Part shown: in pieces, positions 22,674 to 36,026 of the stretch | Position numbering within the stretch: the first letter of the stretch is position 1 | How the letters are laid out: every line of letters begins with the position of its first letter | NCBI GenBank assembly: GCA_037975125.1 | Contig: CM075852.1 | Span: forward strand, 20,271,025-20,335,024 | DNA from: Latrodectus hesperus | Taxonomy: Eukaryota > Arthropoda > Arachnida > Araneae > Theridiidae | Direction of reading: 5' to 3' | Length of the DNA stretch: 64,000 bases | Position numbers and translations under genes: made by a program | Notes under the pieces: generated by a model | The model's database searches: none | What the model saw: only the letters and a program-made list of their open reading frames with translations | Told to the model about the DNA's origin: nothing

Positions 22674-23446
22674 AAAAGTTAAGAAAATGTAAATTAGTGA
22701 ATGCTATTGTTTGAAATTTTTTATAACAAAATAAAAATTCTATTTTAATTATTTATAAAGATATTTTACTCATTGATTATGCTTCTTTAAATAATATTGT
22801 TAATCCCTTACAGGTGCACTTTTTTGTAAAAATTATTTAAAAAATATCTTACTCATTTCAACTAGCATTAAAGTTTTTATATTTAAATAAGGAAATATAG
22901 CACACAAAATATTATTACTTTATATTAAAAGGTGGTTTCAAAAATTCACGGGAAAATTGTTACATTATTAGCCACGAGACCACTGAACTATTTCCGTATG
23001 AATTGATATAGAAAATGGTGTAATTATTACTGAAATACAAATTCATATTATGTTATTTTTAGTTTATAAGACTATTAATATATACAAATGTAGTAAAAGT
23101 ACAATATACCAATATTGAATGTTTACTACATCTGTAAGTATTGTGTTAAAAACATATTATTTATGTCATTCAATGTAGAAATTATGGGTGAAATTTTGGA
23201 GTCTCTGAAATGAATTAAATGAATATTATATGGATTTCCTCATGGATTTAAGGAAAAAAGATTTTTCCATTCAAATTTTAAACAGATTTCAATAATTATT
23301 TGTAGAAATTGAATATAATCTCTAAATTTAATTGCTTGAGTTGAAATTCAATTCAGTTGCTCTTGAAAATCAAAAGGTAAGATCTGTTAGAAAGGTTGGG
23401 ATAGATTCTTAAGCTCGCTGAATTCCATTGGCTTGACAGTAATGTA
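22674..23446. other. AT-rich DNA without recognisable feature
   Basis: Nothing recognised. Confidence 0.5.
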
Positions 23447-24750
23447 TTAGGGGTATCCGAAAGTACTGTAGTTTTTGTGCATGTTGATTTTTGCTCATGA
23501 TCTCTCAGTTTATGTCAATTTATGATATCATCTGCTTTCCTTTCTATGTAAGTGCTGTTGAAATTTTCAATTCATGATATCATCTACTTTCTATATGTCG
23601 TCTAATTATTCACTTTTAAATAATTCAATATTAAGCTTTTTTTTTTGCAACTGTTAGTGAAAGTACCTGCCAATTACCAGAAGAAATATTCTACATTCCA
23701 TTTTTTTTTGTCCGCAAAATTAGCAGTGGGACAGTTGTGATAAAAAAAAACATTTGTGATGTATACCTGAGTTCATTAGATACACATAAATGACAAAGAT
23801 GGTTTTCGAAGTTCAAATCCGATAATTTTGATCCCTCTGCACCTTATCGACCAAAAAGACTGACAATATTAGATAACAATAAGTTGAGTGCAGAAGTTGA
23901 AACAAATCCATATCTAACAGTCGAGGAACTGTCAAACTCTCTTAATCAACCTTGGTAAGCCAGTCAGGAACCTTAACAGCAGATTGGAAAAATAAGCAAA
24001 GCACGGATCTCCCATAATCTGTCCGAAGAGAACAAATCCAACCGATCCATGACATGAAACATATTGCTTCAACGACACCATACAGAATCATTTTTTGATT
24101 GCTTGATCCCTGCAGATGAGTATATATCCTATATAACAACCCAAAACGTAAAAGACAATGGCTCTCTCCAAATGAATCACCACGAAGTATCTCGAAGCCG
24201 AGTTTACACCATGAAAAGGCACTTCTGTGCGCTTGGTGGTGGAGTATTTGAGGATTGTTCACTTTGAAGTACTGAAACATGGAAAAACTGTTAATACAGA
24301 CTTATTGTGAACAATTGGATCGAATGAACTCTAATCGTTAATCAAAAAGTACCTGATGATTTTTAACAGAAGGAAAGTCCTTTTCCAACACGACAATGCA
24401 AGGAAGCACTGTGTGAAGCAAACACTGGAGGAAATTAAGAAATAGGGATGGGAAGTATGATCGCATCTTCCATACTCTCCCGATATCGCATCATAAAATT
24501 TCCTCCAATCCCTAAAACATTTTTTTAGGGACAAAAAATTTGAAAGTTTGGTTGATGTATAAAAGTCCATTTCGAGATATGTTACTGAAAATCAATTGAA
24601 TTTTGTCAGTCCGGGGTTGAGAATTTGTACACTAAATGGCAGAAGGTTGTTGACAACGAGGGTGATTACTTTTTTGATTAAAAATAAAGATTTATAATTC
24701 TTTTGAATTTAGCGCAAGAAAGCAGCATTAGTTTCCAATCGCCCCAATAC
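23447..24750 (+). mobile_element. mariner element, decayed
   Basis: The left end, TTAGGGGTATCCGAAAGTAC, resembles mariner terminal repeats. The right end near 24730-24750 (TTTCCAATCGCCCCAATA) is a degraded inverted counterpart. It encloses a mariner transposase pseudogene on the same strand. Total length of about 1.3 kb is normal for mariner. Confidence 0.68.
23800..24681 (+). pseudogene. mariner (DD34D-type) transposase pseudogene
   Basis: Blocks in shifting frames include HHEVSRSRVYTMKRHFCALG (region after the first aspartate), YCEQLDRMNS, then LFQHDNARKHCVKQTLEEIK (second aspartate in HDN), PYSPDIAS (the SPD motif preceding the third aspartate), FRDKKFESLVDV and a C-terminus ending DYFFD before TAA 24679-24681. 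These match SETMAR/mariner transposases in order. Stops (for example after EEIKK and in DIAS-stop-N) and frameshifts inactivate it. The N-terminal paired helix-turn-helix is only faintly visible. Confidence 0.75.
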
Positions 24751-25132
24751 ACCAAAATTCATTGTTGAAACGTAATTGCAGAATTCTTCAGCAAAATAGT
24801 TCAATTATGGGCAAAAAACATAGCGGGGTATCTAAATCAGTAACTTCAAATTAAAGTATTTTATAACTTTTCATATGAAAATCAATGATGTAAATATACT
24901 TGATAACTAGTTCAATTTAAGCTTTAGAATTAAGGAAAAATTAACATAGCGATTAAATATTATCAAAGAAAATGCATATTTTTGGTTAATTACCTATCAG
25001 AAATAGAGGTTATTTTCATTATATTATCATTAGCTTCTAGGAGACCGAAATGCCAATCAATACTTTTATGTCCAAATGATTAAAAGCAAGGAGTCCAGAA
25101 GCACATCTCTATTTAATAAATTTATATATAGT
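24751..25132. other. No recognised feature
   Basis: AT-rich spacer. Confidence 0.5.
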
Positions 25133-25325
25133 TGCCCATCCTGTCTAGTGGTCAGTGTGCCTAACTAGGGATAGGGAGGTCCTAAGTTTGAATCTCGGTC
25201 TGGGCATGGATATACTTTCTTTCTCTGAAGTCAGATTCCACACCAAAAACTACGGTTCAGCTGGAAAATTTGAACAGCACATCCCATATTGACAACCTAG
25301 CTGGGCTGGTACAAGACAACAAAAA
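25133..25325 (+). mobile_element. tRNA-headed SINE, copy 4 (internally deleted)
   Basis: The head (CCTGTCTAGTGGTCAGTGTG ... GGCATGGATATACTTTCTTT) is joined directly to the tail (GAAGTCAGATTCCACACCAA ... AGCTGGGCTGGTACAAGACAAC). About 90 bp present in the 57.2-kb copy are missing at the junction near 25228. No clean target-site duplication was seen. Confidence 0.8.
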
Positions 25326-26049
25326 TAACATTTGTATAGTTGAATTGATATGATGATGTTATTATCTATCTCCTATTCTAAAATAAAAAAGTTAAAAGTT
25401 TCACCTTAAAAAATACCCTAAATGCGATTGACAATATATGACATTTAAACTCCAGCTTCATTTTAGATCGTATGATAAAAGCAATGCATACTTAATGAGT
25501 AATTTTTAGTATACTATAAATATAATGATTATTCATTGTGAAAACTCTTTATATTTGAAATTAATTTATTATTGGGTATGTTATAATAGGAAGTATTAAT
25601 TGAAAAAAAATTTATTTATGAACCTAAATTTAACAATATAATAGAGTTTTATCGCAAGTTGTGATAGTAACAGTACATATTGTGGCTTAAGAGTTTCTAA
25701 AATTACGAATGAGCTATAATTATTCAAACTGGCAGAATGAAGCTTCTTATCAGTCAAAGAGTCTAAATATCGTCAGCCAAGATGAAATTTTTCGTTTTGA
25801 TTTTTAAAGAATATTGATAGTTAAAGAATATTAGAGTTGTGGATGGATCTTGCACCTGTGAATTGTTTGGTTGATTGATGCATCATTGTTATACGTAGTT
25901 GGCTATGTGAAATAATAATGATATTTGTTTGGCTGAAAAAATGCGTCGTTGTGAGCATTTGGTTACGAATGAAAAAAACACAACTTGCGCCTATGAAAAA
26001 AAGGTGTTTTCTTAAAACAAAATTGTTTTTAGTAAGGGGGGGGGAGAGG
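25326..26049. other. No recognised feature
   Basis: AT-rich; a G9 run lies at about 26037-26045. Confidence 0.5.
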
Positions 26050-26745
26050 ACTGGTTTCTACAGACAGCCCGAGGCATTAAATACGTTTGAGGCATCTAGT
26101 GAATGAGGCTATTAAAAAGGAACTGGGATATTCTGTCTTACTCCTCCTGAAGAAGGTTTTCAGTGCTTGGTGATTTTGTAGAAATGGTAGGAGGCCAGCA
26201 AGTCATCTGCCTAGAATGTCCCAAATATACTTTGCTGGGTTCATGTTCAGAGAACACACTGGTCATTCCATTCGTGTCATTCTTCCCTCCAAAAGGAAAT
26301 CATTCCCAAAGTTTGCAAGATGAGGACAGGAATTATCATTTAACATGAATTCATCTTTTATTGCTGCAGATTAAGGGATTACAAGAGGTTTGAGGACTTC
26401 ATCACTAACCGAGCTGAGATCCATTTCGAATAATATGGAAATCGGTGCTCTCATCTATAGAAATGCCCCCGTAGACCATCACTCCCCAATCGCCAAATCT
26501 GACACCTACGTGCACGAACATAGGATTGTTTTCAGTGCCACGTTCTTTAAGAAGAAATCAGGTTGAAGGAAAAAACGGGACTTGTCTGAGAAAGAATATT
26601 GCTCCCCTCATTTCTCCTCCAGCTAGCCTGCTCTGTTCTGTACAATCCCAGTGAGTGTGATTGCGCCTTGTTTTAACGCGACACATAACATTGATAAGCA
26701 AGTCGAGAGCTCTGTAACGTCACTGTTCATACGCTAAATCTGTCG
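26050..26745 (-). pseudogene. Tc1-like transposase fragment
   Basis: The minus strand reads RRNHTHWDCTEQSRLAG, then a degraded first-aspartate block (GAIFFLRQVPFFPS), GDWGVMVYGGISIDESTDFH, IIRNGSQLG, then PLVIP-like and second-aspartate regions in decayed form, a run matching N-P-I-E-H-V-W-D-M-L-G-R-Q (SKVYLGHSRQ), and a C-terminal LLQEE..RISQFLFNSLIH. Frames shift repeatedly and several stops occur, so it is dead. The HIIRNG block is shared with the fragment at 14.9-15.4 kb. Confidence 0.68.
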
Positions 26746-26769
26746 CTTTCATGACGGAACGCAATACTG

Positions 26770-26995
26770 GTTCCTCTAGTTGAGGGTATGCCTATTATCA
26801 GGATCAAGAGGAAAACAGGACTTTTTAGAGAAATAAATACCATGTCATTCATTTCTTCTCCAGTTCACTTGCTTTGTTGCTCACTCCCTGGAAACGCCAT
26901 GATGCCTTGCTAATAAATGATACATACAATTAATCGAACAGCATACTACCTTACAGCGAGAAGGTGGTTTCAGACATTTTATGCGGAAAATGTGA
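26770..26995 (-). pseudogene. Second partial copy of the same Tc1 family
   Basis: The minus strand gives SCFPLDPDNRHTLN, the segment after the first aspartate, preceded by a decayed WTGEEMND stretch. The DNA from about 26815 to 26935 aligns with 26575-26700 (CAGGACTTTTTAGAGAAATA against CGGGACTTGTCTGAGAAAGA), so the first-aspartate block occurs twice in the same orientation. Confidence 0.55.
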
Positions 26996-29974
26996 TACAA
27001 ATAGCCGAACGAAGGTGTTGAAAAAGAGTTGCATTCATATTAAAGTGTTTCGAAGTCATTACAGTTAAATGTCTTCATTGGGTGTAGTTGAACGTCTTAG
27101 ACTTTGCTCTGATTTTCGGCTTGCATTTCCTGTTTCCAAAAAACAGTTTCAGATCCAAAAAATCACACTTATAGAAATTTCAAAGGTTTTCCCTCTTTCG
27201 GATAATGTTTAGTACTCCTCCATGGTCAAACAATTCTCCAAACTTTTGATTTGGTTAAATGAATCAATTTGTTGAGACATCGCACTCATTGCAAAACAAC
27301 GTGCATACTGAATGCCAATCTTATTCTCTGTCACTAAAGGGTCTATTTCAACGTAAACTCAACATTTGCATATTGCAAAGCTTGAAAATGAGAAAAATCT
27401 TCATTTTTCACTTTTTCTTCCCTTGTATGTATAACATTTGGTTTTATATCTTTATTTTGTGCAAGACTTGCAATATCCTTTTATAATTTTGTGTAGTGTA
27501 TATTACGGTTACCATATTTAATGCGTTGAGACCAATGTCTTGGATCATTTTTAATATATTTATTTTTCACACACAACATTCTCTTTCGTTATTTTGTGTA
27601 TCAGCTTCTAATTATATCTAAGGCTTTCGAATTCATTCTTAACTCTTACGTTTTTGTATAAGCAAATGCTTTTATAAGGAATTATTATACTTTCTTATAA
27701 AATGTTTTATATAAATGTATTGATTTTTGATTTGAAATATGTTTATTATTAGAACATGTTTTAGCTTAATAGTGGTATTAAGTACTATAAAGCCATATTT
27801 GTAATGAATGTATTGCAAAATTTCGGGATAGTTATTTCTACATGTACTTAGAGCATTGCTGTTTACCCTTTTGAGTTATTTTGTAAATTATTTAGAAATA
27901 ATTATGTGAAACCCATGAAATGTTTAACATTAATCATTTTTTAAGTTACTGCAAACTGATGCACAAATTTTATAAGGTATTCGGAACAAAATATAGCATA
28001 TTTTTTACATTCAACCTATCACTTTATTGGATATATGAGAATACTTTTATAATTAATGAGAAAAGTTTTCATAGAAAACAATAAGCATGAAAAAAAATTG
28101 CTAATTAATTGATATTTGAAAATTAAATTTGCACTAATAACACACTCTTATTTAAGCTTCATGAAAAATTAAATTATTTTAAAAGGGATATAACTATATA
28201 AAACACTATATAGTACAATAATATATTAAAACTCATTAACAAAAAATCCAAATAATTAAAAGTTATCCAAATAATTAAAAAATATTATATAAATTTTTTA
28301 TATAATATTTGGAATGAATGAAATACAATTCATTGAATTAAAAATGTAATAGAAATATAATAAAATAAATCAAAATTTTAATAAATAAATGTAAATTTAT
28401 AAGATATATTATATTATTATATTCTAAAAAATGATTATAAATTATATACTTTACAAACTCAATTTAGAGAAATAAGGTTAAAAATTAGTTCAAACGCAAA
28501 ATGTAAGAACTGTTTAACACATTTAAAATGCAGCGTAAATATAGTCGACTAAACATGCAAGTTTTAATACATTCTGGGGAACAATATTATTAATAAATAG
28601 CAATAGGTATAGTTATATGATTGAATGATTGAAATTGTATTTCTCAGGATATTTTAGTAATCACACATTTCATCAATGATCATAATTAGATGAAATAATG
28701 TAAATTTAATAATGATTTACTATGTGATAAAGTCATTAAAAATAAAAGGAAAGGAATCATGATACCGTTGTAGAATGCACATTTACCTTTAATGCTACAA
28801 AATGAAATCATTAATAAAATTTCACTAGTTTTATTGTATGGTTTATTCCCCACAGAAACAGATTGCCTAATTTTGTACTAGATGATATCAAAACAAATTA
28901 TCTGAAACATATTGTAATCCTTCTAATGAATAATTAAAACATAGATGTTATATTATTCAGAAATTTTCTGAAATATTTATAAATTTTTTGCTTTTATTTT
29001 TATCAACAGAACAAAGTAAGAGGAACTAAAAATATTTTAATTTAACAATACTTATCTATTCCTTCTTATAACAACAGAATGGAGAAGCAAAAGAAAATTA
29101 ACTATGTCATATGACTATTTGCAGAAGAATTTACATTTCATTCAAGTCAAGTATTTGGTTTGTTGTCTTCTGAACTATCAAAGGGATATCGATGGTGGCC
29201 TCCTCAGCTATTGCCCCATTGTATTTAAGTTTCTTCAAGATACTAATTTCAATTCTTTTTATGCTTCATTATCATTTTATTGTTATGCTCGTCAACTAAT
29301 GGCAGAAATAATGAGGACTAGCGTAGGATAAAAATTAAATAATAACCAACGAAAAAAAAATTTTTTTATCAATTTTTATATATAAGAATTTTTTAATCAC
29401 AAATTAAAATAATTTCATAATCATAGTATTCCCCGTTCTGAATATTGATAAAATTATAAATTTGATTCAAATTATACATCAATTATGCACTGAAAAAACG
29501 ATGTTAGCACATTCTTTCATATATTTAAGTGAGTAAAAAACAATAAAAATTTAATTATTGGGTTATTATAGGAACATAATATTGTGTATAAATATAAAAA
29601 AGAAAAGCGAAAAAATATTCATCATTTCATTTAAAATTTCACCCCTCATTTACTTTATTATTTCACATAAGATAAAAAAAATTATTTACATGTAAAAATT
29701 TAAGATGATCTGCTCAGCAATTTCATTGCAATTTCTTTTATAGGTGCTTGTTTATATTAGCTGAAATATTACTATTGTAAACAGAATTTAAAATATTTTG
29801 ATAATAATAATTCGGATACTGTCACTTTCAAAAATCAAGCCAGGAATGATGAAAAGCAAAAATACCGATCTTAGATTATGTATTTTTGATATCACATTTA
29901 CTCAAACATCGGATAGGAAAAAAAAGTGCAATGTGAAAATCTAAAAAAAAATATATATATATGAGCTCCTTTCA
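26996..29974. other. AT-rich DNA without recognisable feature
   Basis: Short open frames (for example 27259-27486 and 29104-29331) have no recognisable motifs. A perfect hairpin lies at 28280-28310. Confidence 0.4.
28280..28310. repeat. 14-bp perfect inverted repeat
   Basis: AAATATTATATAAA (28280-28293) and its exact complement (28297-28310) flank a 3-bp TTT centre. Confidence 0.85.
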
Positions 29975-30440
29975 CGTTGTTAAAAGTTTTGCAACATTTG
30001 ATGATGCTTCTGCGTGAAATGAGAAGTCATCGCCAGCTAAAATAGCTTCCATTCTTTCAATATAGGAATTTCAATGTGAGAGTTGAAAATATGTACATTT
30101 TGTGAGGTTGAGATTATCCCAAAGACTTTCAATAGTGATTCCAATCGGGAAAGTAGATCAGTCACTTCAAACAAGCAATTTTATTACTTTTAGTATTAAT
30201 TGATGATGTAAACAGAGTCAGAAGGCACATTTTTTGCCAATAAAACGAATGAAAAACCTACACAGAACCTTACAATATGCTTTCTGTAAGAGTTCACCTT
30301 CATACCATGCTACGATCATCGGACAACTCTCTGAATAACCAAAGCTCCAAAGCCCGAAGAATCCTCTGCTCGTATTATGCTGTTTCCACCTTAAAGAACG
30401 TGATTTTTAAGATGTTTTGAGGAAGATGGCGCATGCGTTG
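29975..30440 (-). pseudogene. Probable Tc1-like transposase remnant
   Basis: The minus strand shows FPIGITIESLG, a possible decay of the SPDLNPIESLW block around the catalytic glutamate, then ERMEAILAGDDF near 30020-30050, resembling the usual end SMPRRMEAILAAKG. Upstream blocks are too decayed to align with confidence. It could also be unrelated sequence of higher G+C. Confidence 0.4.
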
Positions 30441-30639
30441 ATCATATTAATCTCTTATACATTTCCTATCATATTTTTGGTCAAATATCAACTCATTCTT
30501 GAACATTACTCAAATGTAACAAAATGAAAATACAAAATGGAAAGTTTCTTGTTTTTATTTGTTATGTAATCCGAAGAATTGAAGAAAATTTAATTATAAA
30601 AGATTTATATTCATTAAATAAACAAAATACCCGATGCTC

Positions 30640-30935
30640 TATTGGTAGTGATTCTTGCTCCAAAATCAGATGTCTGTTGTTCGGTTCTCGGGCTGCGCAA
30701 AATCGACTCGATATTTTATCTCTTCAGTGGGTAGATAAACTGAGAACCAGGTATGCTAACATTGGGGTAAAAATGGGGATGTTAAACATTGGGAGTTTCA
30801 TGGTAGGCGAGCGACTCAACTGGAAATATGCTTCGCAGCCCAGGGTCCTCGTTCATGAGATAAGGAAAATGTTGGCCCTTAACCACCATGTGGGTTGTCA
30901 TAACACTAGGTTTAATCTTTTAAAAAAGATAAAAC
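30640..30935 (-). other. Possible tRNA-derived SINE, unassigned
   Basis: The sequence is richer in G+C than its flanks. On the minus strand CATGGTGGTTAAGGGCC and GAACGAGGACCCTGGG stand about 30 bp apart, like decayed box A and box B. It shares no core with the other SINEs here. An open frame across it has no recognisable protein content. Confidence 0.3.
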
Positions 30936-31251
30936 GAATTAGCTAATTTTCATTTAAATTATTTTTATTTCAGAATGCATTGGGTTTCCCAAATACAAGT
31001 CATGTTTAGTTTAAAACAAACGAACAATTGGATAAGGGAATCATATGCAGTTAAAAACTATAGTGCAAAACAGAAATCTTATATCCTCTACCAAACTCAC
31101 AAAACAGACTATTCTCCAATAAGAAAACGTAATTCAAATTGAAAACATTTTTTAGTTCTGTGAAAAGGCTATTTTCATAGACATTTAGGAGCATCATTTT
31201 ATTTTAAAATATCAAATAAGGAAGATAAGAAAGAGACCCTTTTTTCCAGTT

Positions 31252-31253
<2 letters not shown>

Positions 31254-31338
<85 letters not shown>

Positions 31339-31345
31339 ATATATA
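31254..31345. repeat. (TA)n microsatellite
   Basis: About 90 bp of TA dinucleotides with one TTA interruption. Confidence 0.98.
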
Positions 31346-31575
31346 GTCTCCCCTTTCTTTTCAATCTCCAATCATTTACAATCCTCATGTTCTCTTATTT
31401 CGAATTCTATAGTATAAGAAAAATAAACTCCTTTTATGGCTTTTCCAGTGATCCTTGTTGCCACTGGATGATGATAAAATTTTCTAGTTTAGTTAAAATA
31501 GAATTTCGCCAACCTGTGTCAAAAACTTGATGTCAGTAGAAGGTATAAGGATTCCTGTTTTCAAGAGACTTCGTT

Positions 31576-31577
31576 AA

Positions 31578-31647
<70 letters not shown>
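31576..31647. repeat. (TA)n microsatellite
   Basis: About 70 bp of TA dinucleotides bounded by ATGTA on both sides. Confidence 0.97.
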
Positions 31648-31648
<1 letters not shown>

Positions 31649-33469
31649 TCAATTAAAATGCGCAATTTTCATTACATGAATAAGAATATCCTAAACTTAG
31701 TGAAACTTTATTTTTATAATTATTTTTGAGTGAAAAGTAAATAATAATATATTAAGATTAGGAATTGAAAACTATTTAATGCATTGATATATTAAAATCT
31801 AAAAACCTTCAATCACTTCTATTTTTTCAATCAAAGTTTATAGTGGTAGATAATACAGCGACGTAAATATATTTAAATCGTATAAAAATATGAATCGTTC
31901 TACATAATATATCGGGAAGTATTTACTTCCCAAATACTTCAAAAATAATCAAAACTGAAATTTGCTCTTAAAAATAAATAATAAGGTTAATACTTAAATA
32001 GCCATTTTTTACTCTTCCTTAGAAATTAGGTAATTAAAATTTTTACTTTCGATTACTTTTCATAGTTTATTGAATTATTAGTAAAAAAATAATCATATTT
32101 ATAGCAAAATTACACAGAAAGCTCAAAATTTGTCTAATTAAATTTTGTTGCTGATATTGGGATGATTTTTCTAGTCACAAACTGGGATATCTGAATTTGA
32201 GTTAAATATTTTAAAAGAAAAAATTTGATACAAAAACAAGATATTCTTAAATTTTTTTTTAGAAATAGTACAATTGCACCAAATAACGTATTTTAAGGTA
32301 TACAAGAAATTTAAAATATTTCAAATTAACATAATATAATTAATTTATCAAATGTTTTTTAATCTTTAGATTATGTTATTAAGATTTCAGATTATGTTCA
32401 TCGGAATAAAAACTAAAAAAAGTCAGTTATAGGATATTTATAATATTGTAGAGTGAATATATTCCCAAAGTATGGTATCATTATTCCCATTAAAATAAAA
32501 GAATGTGAGCTAACATTTACTGGCTCTTTTTATTAATTATTTTGAATTTTTTATGAAGTAATATTCGCCATTTCTTATTAAAATAAGATACCTAAGATAA
32601 CCACCCCTAAGAGCTGTATAAATGTAAAATTTTATCGCATAGGAAATAAATACATTTAAAATATTTCCATAATATTATCTTTTATGAAACATTTTCGTTT
32701 TCAGAACTTTTTTGTTTTTTTCAAATTTAGTCCACATTTTATTTTTTGAATTAATTATAATGTCGTGCAAATTTTTAAATGAAACAACTTCTTTTTTTCA
32801 AAACACAACCAAAAAAATAAATAAATTTTCTCTTTACAAAAAATATTAATGACCTGGATCACTCAGTGAAGAAATTAAAAGAATTACAAAAGAAAATATT
32901 AATTGAATTTGAAATGATAAAAATTCTTTTAAAAGAACTTTTTGTGAAGAAAGAAAATTTTTTTTTGCTTCAAAATAAAGCCATTCAAATTAATAAAATT
33001 TCTGTTTAGGAAAAAAATACAGTAATTCATATTGTTAATCAGTAAAAAAACTTGAAAAATATTATTTTCAATTTATTTATTTAATGATATTAATTAATTG
33101 TTTTTTAAAGTTTTCATATTTCCTGCCTAAGGGTGTTGATGGAAAAATTGATTTCTCCTATAATTAAAATTTTCAATAATATTCAAAACTGTAATATTTT
33201 TCTTCCACTGAATAGCAGTTTTCAAATTTTCTTTTAATCCCATATTATTTTTAAAAATTTTGTTTGTAGAATAGTATATCCCTTTGATATAATCTGTATG
33301 AGATTTTCAAGTAAAAAACTAATATTATTTCCTTCATAAAAAAATGTATTTCTCCGTTTAAATAAAATTGATTAAAGTTGATTTAAATCATTGAAAATAT
33401 TTATTCAAAGGAATTCCCTTAATCCTTTATTGATAATTTTTGATTTAAAACAATAGAAAAAGTGTATAT

Positions 33470-33470
<1 letters not shown>
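31648..33470. other. AT-rich DNA without recognisable feature
   Basis: Nothing recognised. Confidence 0.5.
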
Positions 33471-33566
<96 letters not shown>

Positions 33567-33577
33567 GCATACATATA
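33471..33577. repeat. (TA)n microsatellite abutting the next element
   Basis: About 88 bp of TA, then ACACACATGCATACATATA up to the left end of the long-TIR element. Confidence 0.97.
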
Positions 33578-34834
33578 GACACAAATAAGTCCCTTGTTTA
33601 AAATTCCTTGCCCCCTTCTTAACTTCAGAACTGCTGCTACTATATTTATAAAAGTGGTATCTAGGTATAATAAAGTAGCCATGTGCTACTGAATGAAACA
33701 GACTACTGTGCCACCTGGTGGAAAACTACGGAGTTAGCATTCCTATCTTGAAAACGGAACAAGATAGAGAGAAAAAGTGATTTACAAAGTTGTATAGCAT
33801 CCTCGATTTACTACGAAAAGATACCTTGTAGGCATTAATGTCAAGAATACAACGGTTAAAACGCGAATTTGTTGTTTCGTGCTTTGTCTTGACAAAACGA
33901 TCTAAGAAAGGAAAAAAAAATAGTTATAGCAATATACTTTAAGATGTTCAAATTTCTCACCGTCAGCTGCAATGCACATATCAAACCTCGCTTGACGATT
34001 ACGTTACACACGTTTGAACACGTGACCGTAATGTGTCGTTTAAGGTCCTGCAATTTTTGGGGAGGACACCTGCTGTTTCAAGTATCCCCGCAGGAAAAAG
34101 TCCAGTGGAGTCAGGTCAGGAGAACGTGGAGGCCACTCTTCGAAAGCGCCATACCCTAGTATTTGGCTGCCAAATTCTTTGACGAGGTACTGCTTCACTG
34201 GAGATGTCTAGTGAGCAAGCGCGCCGTTGAACCATAGATGAACCATTGTTGAAACCATAGATTCTTAAGATTGAACAACGGCAGGCTCTCCACAAAATCG
34301 GGTATTACCAAGAAGATGTCTCTTTTATAGCTGTTTCAGGTGAACAGGCATGACGTTTCTTACGTATTTGCATACTGCATACAAATTGCTGGAATTATTT
34401 TTAATACTTCGGTTCTTCCCATTTCGAAATAAAAGTGAAAAATCTAATCACGAAAATGTAAATCGTTTTCTTTCACGGCTAGTGGTGAAAGAAAACGATT
34501 TTTTGTTTTTTCAAATATGCACACGTACGATGTGCCACGTCAGAGCACGAAACAACAAATGAGTGTTTTAACCGTTGTATTCTTCACATTAAGCCTACAA
34601 GGTATCCTTTCGTACTAAATCGAGAATGCTCTACAACTTTGTTAATCACTTGTTTTACCTATCTCATTCCGTTTTCGAGATACGAATGCTAACTCCACAG
34701 TTTTCCACCAGGTGACGCGGTAGGTGGTTTCATTCAGTAGCGCATGGCTACTTTACTATACCTAGACATCACTTTTATGAATATAGCAGCAGCCGTTCCG
34801 AAGTTAAGAGGGTGGCAAGGGACTTTAGTGGACA
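33578..34834 (-). mobile_element. mariner-class element with about 300-bp inverted termini
   Basis: The left arm (33578 to about 33893) and right arm (about 34538-34834, reversed) share long runs such as TCTTAACTTC, CTACTGAATGAAAC, CACCTGGTGGAAAACT, AAAACGGAA, ATACCTTGTAGGC and AATACAACGGTTAAAAC. The ends GACACAAATAAGTCCCTTG and TGTCCACTAAAGTCCCTTG are flanked by TA. The left arm carries an extra 13 bp (TTTAAAATTCCTT). The interior of about 640 bp keeps a C-terminal transposase fragment on the minus strand. Both flanks are microsatellites: (TA)n on the left, (TATC)n/(TA)n on the right. Confidence 0.8.
33953..34320 (-). pseudogene. mariner-class transposase C-terminal fragment
   Basis: The minus strand reads FNGALAH (usual QQDGAPAH, second-aspartate block), VKQYLVKEFGSQILGYGAFE, EWPPRSPDLTPLDFFLRGYLK with the third aspartate in PLDFF, and after a one-base frame change RFDMCIAADGEKFEHL. 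These match transposases of the mariner-class group that carry WPPRSPDLTP.DFFLWG. The N-terminus and first aspartate are absent, and stops occur at the start (ALAH-stop). The element is therefore non-autonomous. Confidence 0.78.
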
Positions 34835-35036
<202 letters not shown>

Positions 35037-35910
35037 TATTTGTATATATTCTGAATCATGTGAAATTAAATACGAGCAAATACGTGTGGTTTTCTTAAAT
35101 ATAACAACTAATTTGAAAGTTCATGCAATTTTACGTAAAATTTATCCTAGTGTTATGTTTGAAGGAAATTGTTCCTCGAATATATGACTTTTTTATAATT
35201 TTTCAATCAACGATTTAAGAAGAACTTTCAGTGCGAAAAATATTAGATGAACTCTAAAGTACACTTTAAATTCTGTCTCTGGAGATTTTTAGTGATTTCA
35301 TAAATGACATTACTCATAGGTAATAGCTATAGTATAATAGCCTCTTATATCTCGCAGCTTTCTCTTGTTATTCACGTACACAGATCATCTCCGCAGAAAC
35401 TATTATACTTTAAGATGATTTCAGTTTCATAGCTGTAATTTACGTAAAGTGAAACCTTAAGTCCAAAATTGTGAGCGAGGAAAGCGTAGCGTAGAAGTTT
35501 TATATCTTTCATGAACGTTTTGATTGTGCACTGCCACTGCCATTTATACCTTGAATAAAGTTTTAATAGGAATTTTCTAAGAGATAAAAAAGTAAACAAC
35601 AATTTTGGATCCAAATAGAATGTAGAATTTTCAAATAGAATAAAGAAAATACCTTATGAAAAATTATTTTCAATAGTTAAAAACCCGGGCTTCAAAAATT
35701 GCTGTGAAATTCTATAAATTTATAAAAGAAAAATGTGCTTGTAAGGCATCATTATGAAACTCATTAAAATAATTTAATTTTCCAGCCAAATTTAATTGAA
35801 ACAAATAACAAATTTTTTAATGATTAAATTTTTTTATCTTTAATTCAAAAATCTTATAAAAATAGTGTTAACATGATTTGTGGCAAAATACACTTATTAG
35901 GTTTTCAATT
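35037..35910. other. No recognised feature
   Basis: A slightly G+C-richer patch at 35200-35560 could not be assigned. Confidence 0.4.
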
Positions 35911-36026
35911 GACTCACTTCCTGTGACGTCAAAGCCACATGACAAGTACGCTCCACGATTTGTTTACTTTTTCTCAAACCTAATAACACGCTAGATTTCG
36001 ATTAGATTTTGAACGTGAGTTTAAAT

